This document shows, piece by piece, positions 5,267 through 7,517 of a DNA stretch of 7,517 nucleotides (the first letter of the stretch is position 1; the number at the start of each line of letters is the position of its first letter). Source of the stretch: an uncultured Clostridia bacterium (GTDB taxonomy: Bacteria > Bacillota > Clostridia > Christensenellales > UBA1242). The notes beneath the pieces were generated by a model that was not told the origin of the DNA, did not search any database, and was given only the letters and a program-made list of their open reading frames with translations. The stretch covers positions 1 through 7,517 of the forward strand of contig CAJOPQ010000100.1 of the NCBI GenBank assembly GCA_905236445.1. Reading direction: 5' to 3'. The position numbers were made by a program, and so were the translations under genes.

Positions 5267-7468
5267 ATGATGAAATTTGCCGAAATTATAGTTGATGTTG
5301 TTAATAGTCAAGTTGATAGGGTATTTGATTATATAATACCTGAAGATTTTTTGGTCAATAATGGAGATATGGTAGTAGTGCCATTTGGCTCGAGGTATAT
5401 CGAAGGATATGTATTAGCAATCAAAGACACATCTTCCTATTCTATTGATAAGCTGAAACCTATTAAAGAAGTCGTACTTCAACAAGTTATTAAGCCAGAA
5501 ATACTATATCTAATCCATGAGATGAAATCAAAGTTTTATTTGAAATATATTGACTTAATCAAACTTGTTGTTCCATCAGAAATTAGAAATGGTCAGATTA
5601 AGACACAGTATTCAAAAATATTAAGGTTAAATAATGATTGCGATATAGATAACTACCTTCAATCTTTACCAAAAAACTCCAAGAATCCACATAAAGTTTA
5701 TGCATATTTGCAGAATAAATTAGAAGAAAATTATACTACTCTATCTAAAATGTTTACCTCAAGTTGCATTAACAAATTATTAGAAGAAGGAATTTTGCTG
5801 GAGACAAAAAAAGAAAAGCGTAGGAAAACTGCGACTTTAAAAAAAGAGAACAAAGTAGTTACACTTAATAAATATCAAGAAAATGCTGTAACTACAGTTT
5901 TAAGTTCTGATTTTCAGACTTTTCTACTTCATGGTGTTACTGGCAGTGGCAAAACAGAAGTATATATAAGAATTATTAAGGAATGTATCAAGAATTCAAA
6001 AACAGCTATAATGCTTGTTCCAGAGATTTCTTTAACACCACAGATGTGTGGAATCTTTGAAAACATTTTTGGAGAGAATGTTGCTGTATTACACAGCGGT
6101 CTTAGTGCTGGCGAGAAATATGATGAATGGAAGAAAATTTATGATGGTAGAGCAACTATAGTTATAGGTGCCAGAAGTGCCATTTTTGCGCCTATAACCA
6201 ATTTAGGTGTGATTATCATTGATGAGGAACATGACAATTCCTATATATCCGACAACAATCCAAGATTTGAGACTTACAAAGTGGCTCAAATTAGAGCAAA
6301 ATATAACAATTGTCCTCTAGTTCTGGGTAGCGCGACTCCTAATATTGAGAGTTACTATAAATCCGAAATTGGCGAGTTTACAAGATTAGAGCTTCCTATT
6401 AGGGCTAACAATAAGGAAATGCCAAGGATAGAAATAGTTGATATGTTGCCGGAATTTAGAAGTGGCAACAATGGAATTTTCTCTAATAAATTGTTACAAG
6501 AACTTTCTACAACTATAAAACATGGCAATCAAGCAATGATTTTCATTAACAGGCGAGGCTTTGCAAGTTATTTAAGTTGTAGGTCATGCGGATATATACC
6601 ACGATGCACGTCATGTGATATTACACTTAGTTATCACAAGGAATGTAATGAATTGAAGTGTCATTATTGTGGCAATAGATATAGGGCTATTACTAAATGT
6701 CCTAATTGTGGTAGTGATGAAATTAAATTGGGTGGAGTTGGGACTCAGCGAGTTGTTGAGGAATTGCAAAACTTATTTGGCGTGCCTGTATTTCGAATGG
6801 ATGTAGATTCTACCAAGACTAAAGATGGACATGCAAAAATTTTGACTGAATTTTCTAATACAAAACCGTCTATTCTAGTTGGGACTCAAATGATTGCGAA
6901 AGGTCATGATTTTCCTGCTGTAGATTTGGTTGGTATTCTTGATGCTGATCTGAGTTTGTTTTTTGGTGAATATAGAGCAAGTGAGAAGACATTTCAACTA
7001 ATTACGCAAGTGGCAGGTAGAGCAGGAAGAAGTGATGTAGAGGGTAGAGTTGTACTACAGACATATTTTCCTAAAAATTACGTCTATAATCTTGTTGCAA
7101 ATTATAACTATAAGAAGTTCTATGAGAAAGAAATTAATTTAAGAAAAACTACGAATTTTCCTCCATTTGCCGAGATTGTCAGAATTCTAATTAGTAATGA
7201 GAGTGAAGATGTTGCCAGAGACGTGACTAGAGATATATTTTATCAACTTAAAGATGTCAAAGTGGAATACAAAGATAGAATTTATTTCTTGCAAGCAATG
7301 CAGTCACCGTTAAACAAACTGAAAAATAAATATAGATTTCAAATAATACTAAGATATGATGTAGAATTAAGTCAGATATTACAGCAAAAAATATATAACA
7401 TTCTACAAGATGCTAATCAAAGAAAATGCTCAATCTTTGTTGAAACTAATCCATTAAGTTTATCTTAG
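5267..7468 (+). CDS. priA: Replication-restart helicase PriA (primosomal protein N')
   Basis: PriA recognises stalled or broken forks and D-loops, unwinds 3'-5', and starts reloading of the replicative helicase. The product has 733 residues (E. coli 732). The N-terminal 3'-DNA-binding domain is about 3-100 (AEIIVDVVNSQVDRVFDY, VPFGSR), followed by a winged-helix region (about 115-185). The SF2 core has Walker A GVTGSGKT (223-230), DEEH (319-322), GSATPNIES (354-362), GTQMIAKGHDFP (539-550) and QVAGRAGR (581-588). Two zinc sites are complete: C438, C441, C447, C450, C465, C468, C478, C481. The C-terminal domain is about 625-733. The segment after DEEH, usually like PRYHARDVA, reads PRFETYKVA, so the family's fork-sensing aromatic loop is divergent. 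There is no Shine-Dalgarno sequence, and the promoter points to a leaderless mRNA beginning at or near the tandem ATGs. If transcription starts at A5270, the second ATG would be the true start (732 residues). A GTG at 5243 is rejected because it lies between the promoter boxes. Confidence 0.96.
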   Translation: MMKFAEIIVDVVNSQVDRVFDYIIPEDFLVNNGDMVVVPFGSRYIEGYVLAIKDTSSYSIDKLKPIKEVVLQQVIKPEILYLIHEMKSKFYLKYIDLIKLVVPSEIRNGQIKTQYSKILRLNNDCDIDNYLQSLPKNSKNPHKVYAYLQNKLEENYTTLSKMFTSSCINKLLEEGILLETKKEKRRKTATLKKENKVVTLNKYQENAVTTVLSSDFQTFLLHGVTGSGKTEVYIRIIKECIKNSKTAIMLVPEISLTPQMCGIFENIFGENVAVLHSGLSAGEKYDEWKKIYDGRATIVIGARSAIFAPITNLGVIIIDEEHDNSYISDNNPRFETYKVAQIRAKYNNCPLVLGSATPNIESYYKSEIGEFTRLELPIRANNKEMPRIEIVDMLPEFRSGNNGIFSNKLLQELSTTIKHGNQAMIFINRRGFASYLSCRSCGYIPRCTSCDITLSYHKECNELKCHYCGNRYRAITKCPNCGSDEIKLGGVGTQRVVEELQNLFGVPVFRMDVDSTKTKDGHAKILTEFSNTKPSILVGTQMIAKGHDFPAVDLVGILDADLSLFFGEYRASEKTFQLITQVAGRAGRSDVEGRVVLQTYFPKNYVYNLVANYNYKKFYEKEINLRKTTNFPPFAEIVRILISNESEDVARDVTRDIFYQLKDVKVEYKDRIYFLQAMQSPLNKLKNKYRFQIILRYDVELSQILQQKIYNILQDANQRKCSIFVETNPLSLS

Positions 7469-7486
7469 AATTAATAAATCTTGTGT

Positions 7487-7515
7487 TTGCAAAATTATTA
7501 ATTATATGATATAAT
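7487..7515 (+). promoter_or_regulatory. Extended -10 promoter for a gene beyond the window
   Basis: A -35 box TTGCAA (7487-7492, 4/6) and a perfect -10 box TATAAT (7510-7515) are separated by 17 nt, with a TGn extension at 7507-7509. The nine bases TGATATAAT are identical to the pcrA promoter. It starts only 18 nt after the priA stop, with no terminator seen between them. The downstream gene is outside the window; def or fmt would be the usual guess from Firmicute gene order. Confidence 0.7.
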
Positions 7516-7517
7516 AA

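Noticed and set aside
6644..6646. Extra Cys (C460) in the PriA zinc region as a third metal site
   Set aside because: The eight canonical Cys are all present and properly spaced, and one additional isolated Cys has no partner.
1..7517. An undescribed defence, mobile or RNA-based system
   Set aside because: Apart from one small unknown gene, all coding space is housekeeping replication, repair, translation or transcription. I found no direct-repeat array, integrase or transposase, tRNA or large structured intergenic region; the longest gap is 136 nt.

Overview
This is about 7.5 kb of AT-rich bacterial chromosome with all genes on the + strand. It carries core replication, repair and transcription genes. 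The domain content points to a low-GC Firmicute, most likely a clostridial or related gut-type lineage. The reasons are the pcrA-ligA gene pair, the clostridial form of LigA (an NAR-type rather than NPR-type nucleotidyltransferase motif, and RRSNEVIPEI in the OB fold), a 71-residue omega subunit near priA, strong AT bias in codons, and near-consensus sigma-A promoters. All stops are TAA or TAG, and Trp is encoded by TGG in the long genes, so the standard bacterial code fits.

Layout: (1) bases 1-50 are the 3' tail of a very basic protein, probably ribosomal protein bS21, closed by a strong intrinsic terminator (65-103). (2) A 129-residue protein I do not recognise (187-576) has its own promoter. 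(3) A second promoter drives pcrA (658-2907) and ligA (2916-4871), which are 8 nt apart and surely one transcript: a DNA-repair/replication helicase and the replicative NAD+-dependent ligase. (4) rpoZ (4970-5185), the RNA polymerase omega subunit, is a self-contained unit with a good promoter and a strong terminator. (5) priA (5267-7468), the replication-restart helicase, has a near-consensus promoter so close to its start codon that the mRNA looks leaderless. (6) The last 40 bases hold an extended -10 promoter for a gene beyond the window.

Together PcrA, LigA and PriA cover unwinding at damage or blocked forks, nick sealing, and reloading of the replisome. Omega connects this to RNA polymerase only through its genomic position. 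PcrA does carry the C-terminal Tudor-like module known in this family to contact RNA polymerase.

I see no mobile element, CRISPR array, RNA gene or new multigene system. The points worth a second look are mostly regulatory: the apparently leaderless priA, and related TTGTWA/TTACAA palindromes lying on the -35 boxes of two consecutive promoters (the unknown gene and pcrA-ligA). The 129-residue orphan and some family-level sequence deviations in LigA and PriA are also listed.
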